Of a stretch of DNA of 64,000 bases, positions 42,884-53,800 are shown piece by piece. The notes below the pieces were generated by a model. The model worked only from the letters and a program-made list of their open reading frames with translations. It was not told where the DNA came from and did not search any database. Within the stretch, counting starts at the first letter, position 1; each line of letters begins with the position of its first letter. The stretch covers positions 2,356,001 to 2,420,000 of the forward strand of contig JAUIZM010000017.1 of NCBI GenBank assembly GCA_030848705.1, given 5' to 3'. The position numbers and the translations under genes are program-made. Source of the DNA: Heracleum sosnowskyi. Lineage: Eukaryota > Streptophyta > Magnoliopsida > Apiales > Apiaceae.

Positions 42884-45193
42884 GTCAGAATGTTTAGGAA
42901 CCCACACTTGTTGGATTCCTTGTTCATGCATTTTATTAAATTTAACAGCAGAAGACTTTTTGACTTTAGCAGTCCTGACAGGATTTACTCCATCAGGATT
43001 TGCTTTGTCAGTATCAGTATTAACAAAAGCATGCTTCACTATGACATTTTCAGTTCTATCAGACTTTGTACTACTTTCAAACTTAGGCAATGGATCATAA
43101 AAGTTATAGTACAAATCATGATACTCTTTACATGTATAAATAGAATGCCATAGACTACCACAATGAAAACAGGACTTCTGCGGTTTATAGAGTACTGATC
43201 TATTCCTCACATCAGATTTAGGAATTTCAGCAATTTTCTTCTTACTCTTTTTACAATCAATAGCAAGATGATTAGAGTTACCACAGTTAAAGCAACACTT
43301 TCTAGGTGCATTTGGGATATATTTATAACCATTCTCTTTATTGATCCCAACTTTACCATTCCTGTTTCTCTTAACAGTAGCTTCCTTTTTCTTATCTGTA
43401 ACCTCACAGATTTTATCCTTAAGCTGTTTCTGAGACAATAGACCTACATTCTTAGTGACTTTGTTCATGACAGGTTTAGACTTTATAATTTTAATTCCTT
43501 GAGTAGAAGAAGATCCCTTTTCAAAAGTAGAATTGGAATCCTTACCAAAAACAAAATTAACAGGAGTAATCTTAGATTTGGTTGAGTCTATAACATGTCT
43601 ATAGGTCTTTGGACTGACTGTCTCATCAATGACAATTTTCTCTGCTAATTTCTTATCTTCATCTGACTTATATCCTAGACACTCTTTCCAATTCTTAGAG
43701 GTATTAATCTCATGAAATTTCCTACCAGAGTCTGTCCAGGTTCTGATTTTCTCATTAGCAAATTCAAGTTCTTTTTCAAGGGAAGTACATTTAGATGTCA
43801 TCTCTAGGTGCATGTGTTTAGCATTATCACATTCTTTTTGTACTTCTTGCATACGAGAAAATTCAGCTTCTAATATCTCATTCCTCTTTCTAAGGTCAGA
43901 CATCTCAGATAAGATTCTAGTATTCTCAGCAGTTTGACTTCTAAAGCTAATATGTAATGACTTTAGAAAACGTCTTAACTCAGAAGCATTATCAGTATCA
44001 AAATCAAAGATAGTATTTAGTACCTTATCATCAGGAGCAGCAGTTACATCAGCATTGGCCATTAACGCATAGTTGACTACCTCAGTATCAGATTCTGAGG
44101 AAGAGTCCATCCAATCCTTGCTTGATGTGATGAGTGCCTTTGTCTTGTTGCATTCAGAAGCAAAGTGACCCATACCATTACACTTGTAGCATCTAACCTT
44201 GGACTTGTCAAATTTGCTACCCTTGCTGTCCTTTTTGATATACTTGTCTTTGTCTGCTTTGAAGGTCTTTTTCTGAAAGTTGCCTTGTCTTCTATTCTTC
44301 CTGAACTTCATCCTTCTGAAGTTTCTGACAATCATAGCAACCATCTCTTCCATGTCTGAATCAGAAGATTCATCACCAGTATTGGCATCAGGATTGCCAT
44401 CAGTATCTGATGAAGAGTCGTCAGGATCTGACTCAGCTTCTCTTGCTTTCCTTCTAGAGACCTCTATAGCTTTCCCTTTTGATTTTGCTTCTACATTCAA
44501 AGCAATCGACTTTGCCTTGCTGCTTTTCTTGTTCTTTCTCTGTTGAACTTCAAGATCATGAGTTCTTAGCATCCCATAGATCTCATCAAGAGACACAATG
44601 TTCAGATCATACTGGTGTCTAATGATTGAGGTCTGAGTATCCCATTCTTCAGGTAAAGCTCTAAGAAATTTGGTGTTAGAATCTTCAGTTTCATATACTT
44701 TGTCAACTAAGGATAAGCTGTTCAATAGTGTCAGAAATCTATCATATAGATCAGTCAGGCTCTCTTCAGGTCTTGCATCGAATTGCTCATATTCTTGAAT
44801 CAATAGAGCCCTTCTGTTTTTCTTAACAGATGCAGATCCCTGGCACTGAGTTTCCAAAGTATCCCAGATTTCTTTTGAAGACTTGCATGCAATCACTCTG
44901 TTTGACATAACAGCATCAATGCTATTATGCAAGATATTCTTTATCTTTGGTTCCCTGAGTACATGAGCTTTTTCTTCTGGAGTCCATTCAGCTTTAGCTT
45001 TGACCACATAATGTTCTGGTACTGTATCTGTTCGTTCTACGAACTTTGTTGGTATATATGGTCCATCACGAATCCTGTCCAAGTAGTCAGGATCCATAGC
45101 CTCCAGGTACATCAGCATCTTTACCCTCCATGTAGGATATTCTGATATCTTCAAGATGGGAATCTTCATGCTTTCATACTTGGTTGTCGACAT
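42881..45193 (-). CDS. gag: E3 Gag, intact
   Basis: This 770-codon ORF runs from ATG 45193. The N-terminal Gag domain resembles E1 (EYP-x-W-R/K-VKM near residue 20). A Lys/Ser/Asp linker follows, then zinc knuckles CYKCNGMGHFASEC (near residue 335), CFNCGNSNHLAIDC (near 635) and CFHCGSLWHSIYTC (near 675), with a coiled-coil segment between the first and second. It has the same three-knuckle arrangement as E1. It should assemble particles and package RNA. The linker contains repeated Asp/Asn-rich units coded by the element word. Confidence 0.9.
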   Translation of the reverse strand: MSTTKYESMKIPILKISEYPTWRVKMLMYLEAMDPDYLDRIRDGPYIPTKFVERTDTVPEHYVVKAKAEWTPEEKAHVLREPKIKNILHNSIDAVMSNRVIACKSSKEIWDTLETQCQGSASVKKNRRALLIQEYEQFDARPEESLTDLYDRFLTLLNSLSLVDKVYETEDSNTKFLRALPEEWDTQTSIIRHQYDLNIVSLDEIYGMLRTHDLEVQQRKNKKSSKAKSIALNVEAKSKGKAIEVSRRKAREAESDPDDSSSDTDGNPDANTGDESSDSDMEEMVAMIVRNFRRMKFRKNRRQGNFQKKTFKADKDKYIKKDSKGSKFDKSKVRCYKCNGMGHFASECNKTKALITSSKDWMDSSSESDTEVVNYALMANADVTAAPDDKVLNTIFDFDTDNASELRRFLKSLHISFRSQTAENTRILSEMSDLRKRNEILEAEFSRMQEVQKECDNAKHMHLEMTSKCTSLEKELEFANEKIRTWTDSGRKFHEINTSKNWKECLGYKSDEDKKLAEKIVIDETVSPKTYRHVIDSTKSKITPVNFVFGKDSNSTFEKGSSSTQGIKIIKSKPVMNKVTKNVGLLSQKQLKDKICEVTDKKKEATVKRNRNGKVGINKENGYKYIPNAPRKCCFNCGNSNHLAIDCKKSKKKIAEIPKSDVRNRSVLYKPQKSCFHCGSLWHSIYTCKEYHDLYYNFYDPLPKFESSTKSDRTENVIVKHAFVNTDTDKANPDGVNPVRTAKVKKSSAVKFNKMHEQGIQQVWVPKHSD

Positions 45194-45229
45194 CTTTAGA
45201 TCGTATCTGATTCAGAATTAAATCAGTTG

Positions 45230-45241
45230 GCTCTGATACCA
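45230..45241 (-). other. E3 primer binding site (initiator tRNA-Met type)
   Basis: The minus strand reads TGGTATCAGAGC, two bases from the LTR at 45244. Confidence 0.93.
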
Positions 45242-45243
45242 AT

Positions 45244-45862
45244 TGTTGCCCAGTAAATAACAATTGTAGAAGGGGGTTGAATACAATTGTATAAGATTCT
45301 CGACTTTATATAACACAAATATGAAAGATCAATAATAATAACAATAACAGCTTTATTAACTTTGATATAAAACTGTTACAAACTCTCTTAAGAAATTCTG
45401 ATGTTCTTAAGAGCTGCTAGCTTACAAAAACTCTCTCAAGAAATTCTGTTCTTAAGAGCTTCTCTCTTGATTCCCTCGATTATGTTCTCTCTCGAATGAA
45501 TACATAAATCGAAACCAAGACTGTGTTTATATAGTGCACACAGCTTCTCTATCAATAACAAGATAAGTCCTAATCATAACAAAGATAGAAACATATCTTT
45601 AATCGATAGCTGCATTCTACAAACCAGGAACAAATAGAATAAACTTCCATGTTTATCTAGACTCCAAATATAACTCGAAGTAGGAATCCTGATCAGCTTC
45701 AAGTTCTGATGATCAATCCTGATCATAGTCTGAGTAGGAATCCTAACGATCAATAAGATACTGACGCTTGATCAAATACTGATGACCATGCAATACTGAT
45801 GACGTCAGCAATCCTGATCAGTTGAGTCTAGCTTCTGACGATCATTGAATTCTGATCTAACA
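45244..45862 (-). repeat. E3 5' LTR (619 bp)
   Basis: It is the same length as 34798-35416. Differences seen: near 45284 (C against T) and near 45745 (A against G). Confidence 0.95.
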
Positions 45863-48557
45863 CATATGCATACGAGGATTAAAGATAAGAAAGGTTAATG
45901 TTGCAGGACCTGCAAGAAAGTAGTCAAGAGGGAAGGATCAAAAGCATCAGGAGTTGGATATACAGCCGTAATCATCAAAAAATCCAATGTGACCAAATGT
46001 ATCTACAGAAGCAGAAGGTTTGTGCCAGAAGATTGAAGCACTAGGCGCGCCCTCATATATGATATCTAAAAGGAAAGGAAGTTACAATTATTTGGTGGAA
46101 ATGCATATCAACATTTTATTATAGACTAGCAAACAAGCCCCATATTTTGAGTAAAAATTATTATGATTGGGCTGAGAATCTTGCCGAGTATTTAATGATT
46201 GTTGAAAAAATAATGTTGTGCAAGAGTGTAAAGTGAAGGGAGCTGCAAGTACAAACAAATTAATGTAGTGAAGGCGCGCCCCTGGTTGCTAAATAGAGAG
46301 AGAATTGATGTTATTGTCATGAAACGTTGCGTGGGTGAATTTAAATGCATAGAAGTGGGATATTTATTGCATGGTATTATCACTTGACTAAGTGGTGAAG
46401 AAAACTGGGGTATGAAACAACAACAAAGCTCAAAGATTTGATCCTGGAGAATTATAAAGAAAGACAGAGTATAGACTGGTACATGCAAGGTGTAAACTTT
46501 TTATTTTTAATAAAAAGAGAAGGTCGAGGAGTGGTGTTAATTCTTGGTCTACAAATCAAAACACATGGAAACATTAAGTTATGGAATTTACGTGTAATTA
46601 TGGTTTAATATGCATAAACTTAAAGGAAGATGCTGCAGCTAACATGAGACTTGAAGAGTATGAACAAAAATATGAAATTCGGTGGATATGATAACAAGGG
46701 ACCGCCTAGAGGGTGGTAGAATCAAACACAGATGCAAGTGTTGGTAGGCGCGCCTTCAGATAGAAATACAAGATTAATATGAGACAACACGGCGCGCCCA
46801 CTGAGTCTTCTCTATTGCTACGGGTATCAAGTTAAGACAAATAAAGCAGCCAAGTTCATGCATTAAACAAAAATTCGTGGGACCTGCAATACATAACATC
46901 GAAACGTAATGAGTAGCTAGCCTGGTCCGAATTAAAAGAGAAATTTGGAGATGAAACGAAAGTCTCAAAAAAGCTGGAAAAGAAATACATGAAGTAAAAA
47001 ACAACGAAGGACGCGCCCTGTTGCGAGTAAATTATGATGACATGGAAAAGAGCTGCGTGGAGGAAGTAAAATTTGTTACAGTCAACCAGCAGGAATACAG
47101 CCTTCAACACAAAATAAAAGAAAGTGCAAATCTGTATAAGCGAGACGAATTACCAAAACAACAGAGGATGCTCCTTGTATGGGTTGAATATAAGGGCGCA
47201 CCCCTTTATATTATAAAAGCAGTGGAGAATGAACTGAAAAGAGTTGCATGCATGGAAAGAAATATTGAAGGTGTGACAAAAGGAGTGAAAAGAGTTGGGT
47301 TGTGCATGTATACATATATCCATATGGACAGAATAACGGGATTTGAAGTCCATAACAAGTTGAGGCAGCAAGGTACGCTAGGCTGGTACACATATAGACG
47401 ACTTCAGTAAATTATTAAAGGACGCGTCTTCGGTTATATAAATGAATACACGGGCTTGGAGATTTATAAGTTGTGTTTATGGAGTTCATCTTGTAAAAGA
47501 TAGTGGACGGCTGGTGTGCAGGACAGAGGCTATGTGATGTTAAAAGAAAGAGATTTATTTAACAAGGGCACACCTAATTAAACATATAAAAATAAGATTT
47601 GCACGGATAATGGATGATTTGTTTTTGACAAATAAGAAAAGAGTGTGCCTGCTGGCGCTGCTGGGTCTGCAATAAAAGAAAATTTGGTAGCTACCTCATT
47701 AACTACGAGGGCGCGCCATGAGTGAACTTATAGAGCTACTGTTCGAGAAAAAAAGAAAAGTTTATACACTTTCGAGGTCACAATTCAAAAGGAAAGGGAC
47801 ATGTGAGGTGTGTTAACAGAAATGAAGTCCAACAAATAAAGGTGCAGCAAGGCGCGTCCACTGCATTTTTTGGCTGCGTGTATCGAGTTAAAAAAAATGA
47901 AATACCGGGTGCGTGTGAAGAAACCTAGCAACAGAGAAATGATAAAAGAATATAAATATATAAAGAGATGGTGCTCGTTTGTTGAGGAAATACGAAGGAT
48001 TTTATATAGGCATGCTCAAGGTTTTGATGGAAGGTTAAAGACATTATGGGGCCCAAATATATAAAAGAAGGCGTATGAAGTCTAGCAAGGGCGCGCCTTG
48101 TGTTGATGAGCAGCTGAATACTAGAACCCATAGAAGAGAAAATGGTAAAGGAAGTAAAAAAAAAAGCGCGCCTCTCAATAAAAATAATAGGAAGATGCAT
48201 TAAACTAATAAGTAGAGGTTCGAGGACGCGTTAAGAGATTTGTCACAAGACATGCTCTGCAGGCACTGAAAGCTTCTGTACACGATATCTTTTGTTTCTT
48301 ACACCGAGTTAGCTCATGTAAGCTTAGAGGTGTCGTGTGCAAGTGTTATCCCTTTCTAAACACTAGAATTCTCGAAGATATGACTAAAGAATCGAAGGAC
48401 GCGCCCTCTGAACAGACGCGCCCTCTTTACATCATTAAAGAAGGAAGAAGCTCGAGGACACTTCTTGAAAAATAAAAGGTTACAAAGAGATTTTGGCACT
48501 TTGGAGATTGAAAATTCCATGCTTCATCTCTGATTTCACATGGAATTGGGGGGTAGT
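45863..48557 (+). other. LARD internal region, right part, no gene
   Basis: It begins with E3's target duplicate CATAT and ends in the polypurine tract GGAATTGGGGGGTAG before the 3' LTR. It is purine-rich and non-coding. GGCGCGCC sites lie at 46044, 46273, 46747, 46791, 47710 and 48090, with many one-base variants. Short ORFs (for example 47021-47410) have no recognisable product. Confidence 0.75.
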
Positions 48558-49740
48558 TGTTATAGCCAAAATTCGGTATCGGGTTTTTAAGGAAGATTCA
48601 GGTCAAGTAATAATCAATTGGGGATATCCAAGGTGCAATTAGGGATTGAACTAGTACAACGGAGGCTCAGGGCTTGTCCTCATAGGGGTGAGGGCGCGCC
48701 CTCCAGCCGTCCAACCCTTGAGGACTCGTCCTCTAGGTATGGATTGACAACTTGACAGAGAATAACAGCTAGATTGACATGAGATTAGCATATGGAAGAC
48801 TTAGGGCTTGTCCTCATGGGGACAAGGGCGCGCCATTTAGGTCGTCCACCCCTTGAGGGCGCGTCCTCTTGGTTTGAATTTGTAAACTTGATAATGAAGG
48901 ATGGTTCCCTTGGCTTGGTATTGACAAAATATTGAAGAATTCCCTCCTAGGATGTGCCCTAGGAGGGGGATGTCAGTGGCTGAAGGCCTCCTCCTGTATT
49001 CAATGGGCGCGCCCTCATTGGGGATGTGGGGTTAATCTTGGTGTGTGCTTTGGGAGCTCTGTTCCTGTACTCAATGGGCGCGTCCTCATTGGGGAACTTT
49101 GGAGTAATCCTGCACTTTGCACCCAAACACTTGGGATCACTTGTCCTGCTATCTGGTGGGTGCTTCTCATTCGGGGGACAAGGATGCGTCTAGCATTTAA
49201 GGTAAGTCATGGCTATACCTGCGTCTATGAATTAAGGAAATAGCTGGTAATGGATAGGACTAGTCCTCGACGGGGGAAGTTTCCTTATCCATGAAGTCCT
49301 GACGTCATAGACGAGCCTTGGGCCTTTGTGACTAGGCCTTATCATTAGACATTCCTAAAGTGAGCTAAAAATTCTAAATAAGGAAAGATATGGAAGTCCT
49401 ACGTTCAAGTAAGGAAAGATATGAAAGTCCTACGTCTAAGTAAGGAAGGCGGTGGAAGATTTTGACTGGACCTTGAAGATCAGAGACCAAGCCCATGGAG
49501 GAAACTTCCTCCCCAAGAACTACGTTGGCTTGATTCCCTATATAAGGGATACGTAGGCACATTGTAAGGGGTTGGAAGTGAGAGCTCTGAGGCAGCCACC
49601 ACTAACCCTAAGCAATCTCAGCCACCAATTACACACAACCACCATACTCCGTCGAATTCACCACCCAAGGACCACCGTTGTAGATCTGGATTCCGGCGAC
49701 AAACCTCGAACTTTATTAATACCAAATTCCTCCGTTAACA
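48558..49740 (+). repeat. LARD right LTR (1183 bp)
   Basis: It is a direct repeat of 17286-18468. It retains GGCGCGCC at 48693, 48827 and 49006, where the left LTR has GGCGCACC, GGCACGCC and an intact site respectively. That shows CpG decay. It ends CGTTAACA and abuts the F-box pseudogene. Confidence 0.93.
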
Positions 49741-49743
49741 CCT

Positions 49744-50530
49744 CGTACTTCTGGATAATGTACCATCAACCTGGGAATTTGTACCAGATGATTTACTCGT
49801 AGTTATAGGGCAGAAGTTAGGTTCTTGTCAGGATTACATATAAGTTTCTGCTGTATGCAAATCATCGCAATCAGTAATGTCTAAAATGAGGCAAGATGAG
49901 AAACCAATTGTGTCGTTACCTGACTCTGCACTTCTATTCGCAACCACATATGAAAGTATAGTTGGTTCTGGTACTTTTGCAGCTACAAAGAGAATTGTAG
50001 ACTCAGGGTGGCGGCAGGAATGGCTTCTCATCTTCCCTCATTTTTAGCCAGAACTGTTTGCCATGATTTGTATACATCACAAAATTCTATGTAATCCTCA
50101 CAAGAACCTAATTTTTCCGTGTAACTAGGAATAACTCATTAGGTACATTTACCCAAGTTGCTGGCACGTCATCCAAAAGTACGAGGATGGGAAAGACTGT
50201 GAGAATGATGACAACAAGGAGGAAGATGATGATGGCAATTGCGATGAGGACACGGAGGAGGAAAGATGATGAAGATGGATTCAATGAAAGGTTCGATCAT
50301 CTGAAAAAACTCAGTTGGCAGTTTCTGTGATCTATACAGTGTTTCAACAGAAAAAAATTGTATTACAGAATTACCAGTTTCATCTGGGAAAACTGATTTT
50401 GCGAACAAGTAAAGGATGGCTGGTGACTCTAGGGGAAGATTTCAAAATCAATCTTTTGCATCCTTTATCGATATCAAATTTCACTTCTGCCCATGCAAAC
50501 CTTTCCCATTTGGTATAAATAGGACTTAGG
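49744..50530 (+). pseudogene. F-box/DUF295-like pseudogene cut by the LARD insertion
   Basis: Directly after the LTR, the + strand encodes an F-box-like start (WEFVPDDLLVVIGQKL...DYI, about 49777-49851), interrupted by TAA, then VCKS. Further on (about 50330-50500) lie a LYSVSTEKN...ELPVSS segment and, after a frame change, GWLVTLGEDFKINLLHPLS, which resembles the repeat-like body of plant F-box/DUF295 proteins. An acidic Asp/Glu run lies near 50180-50260. Stops and frame changes mean it is not functional. The upstream end is lost at the LTR junction. The identification rests on my reading of family patterns. Confidence 0.5.
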
Positions 50531-50880
50531 TGGAGTCTCTGACCTTTGTAAAGTTGTTATGTCTAATTGATGACATCATGAAAATTCTTGAAGAGGTTAA
50601 GGAAACTCCTTCAGTTGCCCATTCAATTTGAGGTTTTGGATGGAAAGAAGAGGAATTTGACAAGAAGAAGATGTAGAAAGGTGAGGCTGCGGAGGAGGAA
50701 GAAGACAAGTGTAATAACAAGTAAAGGAGGAACACAGAAGCAGAAATGTTTCTCTCTTGTTCAAGGGACTACACATTGCTATTGCATCCTTTCGAGATGT
50801 ATAAATTGAGCATTGTTTGGTTCTCGAGAATTGATATAGATTTTTGATTTATTTATTCTTGTAATCGTATTCTAAGAAAT
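50531..50880 (+). other. No clear gene; ends in (TA)n
   Basis: No supported gene is seen. The segment follows the F-box pseudogene and ends in a (TA)n tract near 50880-50898 beside the first Helitron-like terminus. Confidence 0.5.
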
Positions 50881-50895
50881 TATATATATATATAT

Positions 50896-53799
50896 ATACT
50901 ATATTATTAAAGACGAAACATTGAAAGTTTTGTAGTCCGATCATGAAAGTTTTTGTAGTCTGGTCACTCAATTCATAGCCGTTAGATATTTTTGATCAAA
51001 TCGATATGAACCGTTAGATAAAATATTAAAATTATTATATAGAATATCTTTTCTATTTTTCCTAACTAAAACATCTCATTTTCCAAAAATATTGCAAACA
51101 ATTTCATTTACTAAAATAACATAATAAAGTTATAATTCCTAATAACTAACTCATTACCTTTTTAAGCCAAATTGTATATTCTTTTTTATATTTTCTAACT
51201 AAAATTTCTACTTTTCTATTTTTCCTAACTAAAACCTCTCATTTTCCAAAAATATCACGAACAGATCTATTTAATAAAATAAAATAATAATATTATAATT
51301 ATTAATGACTAACCGATTAGCTTTTTTTTTCCAAAACGTATATTCATTTTTGTATTTCATAACTAATATTTCTCTTAACTAAAACCTCAAAAATATCACG
51401 GACTATTCCATTTAGTAGCATAAAATACTAATATTATAAATCTATCTATCTATACTATATTATTAAAGACGAAACATTGAAAGTTTTGGTACGATACTTG
51501 CCTTAATTAATTGTTTATTTAATTATTATAAAAATTATTATAATTAGTTACCCTTTCAGTTAAAATGCATTACCATTTTTTTCTAAAAAAATCACGAGCA
51601 ATTTCCTTTTCAAGCTAAAACATGTTACTTTTTCTATTTACTTTACTAAAATCCCTCATTTCCCAAATATATCACGAGCAAACCCTTACTTATTTATTTT
51701 AAAACATATTTTAATACTTTTAATTGGTAATTACATTTCCCCTCTTTTTCTAGAAAAATCACGGGCAATTACCTTTTTCGGCTAAAACATGTTATATTTT
51801 CTATTTTCCTTACTAAAATATCTACTTTTCCAATTATATCACGGGCAAACCCTTGCTTATTTACTTTAAAATCTATTTTAATAATTTTAATTGATAAGTA
51901 TCTTTTTCAACTAAAACATGTCACCTTTTGTATTTTTCTTACTAAAACCCCTCTTTTTTTCAAAAATATCACGGGCAAATCGTTACTTTTATATTTTAAA
52001 ATTCAACGAAAACATGTTACTTTCTATTTTTCTTACTAAAACCCCTCTTTTTCCAAAATATCACGGGCAAACCGTTACTTATTTATTTTAAAATCTATTT
52101 TAATACTTTTAATTATTTAAAAATATTTAACACGCCTACTTATTTTTTTTAACAAATAAAATTAATAAAATATAAAATATAAATAATAAAATTAACAATT
52201 ATTAAAAACAATTTGTGCATCGCACGAGTTTTAAGTTATATTATTAAAGACGAAACATTAAAAGTTTGGTAGTCGGATGGTCGGTAATTAGTGATTTTAT
52301 TTAATTGCCCTTATTTATTTTTTAAAAAACTATCACTAAATAATAATATTATTTATAACCAATTACCTTTTCAGGTAAAATACATTACCTTTTTTTATTT
52401 TTTTTCTAACAAAATCTTCTCTTTTTCTAAAAAAACATGGGCGGTTATCTTTTTTAACAAAAACATGTTACTCTTTCTATTTTTTCTTACTAAAACACCT
52501 CATTTTCCAAAAATATCACGGGCAAGCCCTTACTTATTTATTTTCAAAATCTATTTTTTTATTTTAATAATTAAAAGTATTAAAATCTCATTTTAATACT
52601 TTTAATTATGAGCACTTTTTCAGCTGAAACTTGTTACTTTTTCAATTTTTTCATTTTCTAAAGAAATTATTATTAAATAATAACGTTTTTATAACCAACT
52701 AACTTTTCAGCTAAAATAAATTACTTTTTCTATTTTTTTTTCTAACAAAATCCTCTATTTTTCTAAAAACAATCACTGACAATTATCATTTTCAACTAAA
52801 ACATGTTACTTTTTCTATTTTTCCTTACTAAAAACCCTCATTTTCCAAAAATATCCCGGGCAAATCCTTACTTATTTATTTTGAAACCTATTTAAATACT
52901 TTTAATTACGGGCACTTACCTTTTCAGATAAAACATGTTACTTTTTCTATTTTTCCTTACTAAGACCCCTACTTTTCCAAAAATATCACGGATAAACAAT
53001 TATTAATTTATTTTAAAATTTATTTTAATACTTTTAATTATTTAAAAAAGTTTAACAGGCCTACTTATTTTTTTAGCAAATGCAAATCTATACTATAATA
53101 TTATAAGCAAACCACCATCTATTTGGTTGGTAGTTTGGTCATTTAGTTTGGTCCTCTAAATAATAACTGTTAGATGTAAATATAGGTAAATGAGAACCGT
53201 TGGATGTAATATTAAAAGAATATTCTTTTTTTGATATTTAAAATGCTCCCACGGGTTCAAGGTTTGAATCCCGTCAACAACATATTAAAATTTTTTAAGA
53301 TCAAAATACAAATAAATGCTAATAAAATAAGATAAAAAATACTAAAAAATCATATTAAAAAAATACTATTATAAGCAAACTACCATCTATTTGGTTGGTT
53401 GGTAGTTTGGTTCTCTAAATAATAACCGTTAGATATAAATATAGATAAATGAGAACCGTTTGATGTAATATTAAAAGAATATTATTTTCTTGGTATCTAA
53501 AATACTCCCACGGGTTCAAGATTCGAATCCCGTCAACAACATATTATTATTATTAAATATTTATATTATCTATTTTTCTAAGCTATATTCAAAAGTTCAA
53601 GATATTATTCCGTCGACAACATATTAAAAATTTTTAAGATCAAAATACAAATAAATGATAATAAAATAAGATAAAAAAAATAATAAATCATGTAAAAATA
53701 CTAAAATAATAAATTAAAAATACTAAAATTCATCTGTGCATTATAATAAAAATAATAATTATTAATAACAATCCGTGCATCGCACGGGTTTTAAGCTAG
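50896..53799 (+). mobile_element. Nested non-autonomous Helitron-like elements
   Basis: Several similar 5'-type ends occur: (TC)TATACTATATTATTAAAGACG near 50896 and 51449, a related end near 52235, and TCTATACTATAATATTATAAGC at 53097. Two 3'-type ends carry a GTGCATCGCAC hairpin: a degenerate one near 52212-52236, and a good one at 53773-53799, where the CCGTGC/GCACGG stem is followed after eight bases by CTAG, then T. TC start, hairpin plus CTRR end and no target duplication are Helitron traits. The clearest unit is 53097-53799. No Rep/helicase coding is present. Confidence 0.6.
51030..53060 (+). repeat. Degenerate internal repeats of the Helitron-like block
   Basis: A unit of about 130-160 bp containing CTAAAACATGTTACTTTT, TTACTAAAACCCCTC, CCAAAAATATCACGGGCAA and ACTTATTTATTTTAAAAT recurs at least eight times with drift. 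No coding potential is seen. Confidence 0.65.
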
Positions 53800-53800
53800 T

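Larger units (their letters stand above)
34798..45862 (-). mobile_element. Sirevirus-like copia element E3 (11,065 bp, minus strand)
   Basis: It has 619-bp LTRs with about two differences, a target duplication CATAT (34793-34797, 45863-45867), an initiator-Met PBS and a polypurine tract. Minus-strand order: gag, pol, a short spacer, a broken accessory ORF, LTR. Gag and pol are intact and resemble E1 more than E2, so E1 and E3 are sister families. The accessory ORF has lost its N-terminal domain, and the spacer is only about 260 bp against 1.4-2.3 kb in E2 and E1, which suggests one internal deletion. Confidence 0.95.
16576..49740 (+). mobile_element. Gypsy-like non-coding LTR element (LARD-like) hosting E2 and E3
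   Basis: Two 1183-bp direct LTRs (17286-18468, 48558-49740) enclose an internal region which, minus the E2 and E3 insertions, is about 5.5 kb (18469-20907, 34441-34797, 45863-48557). Apart from one short broken ORF it has no gag or pol. PBS and polypurine tract are present. The 710 bases before the left LTR (16576-17285) are also internal 3' sequence of the same family, so the left LTR lies between two internal regions. That is a tandem or recombinant arrangement rather than a simple insertion. Structure and non-coding content fit a large retrotransposon derivative; the superfamily is inferred from the non-Met PBS. Confidence 0.8.

Noticed and set aside
47021..47410. 129-codon ORF in the right LARD internal region
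   Set aside because: There is no domain, no counterpart in frame elsewhere, and it contains a decayed GGCGCACC word. It is likely a chance ORF.
16576..49740. GGCGCGCC sites as AscI cloning or vector artefacts
   Set aside because: They lie in plant repeat sequence, occur in many decayed forms and are shared between LTRs. No vector sequence is seen.
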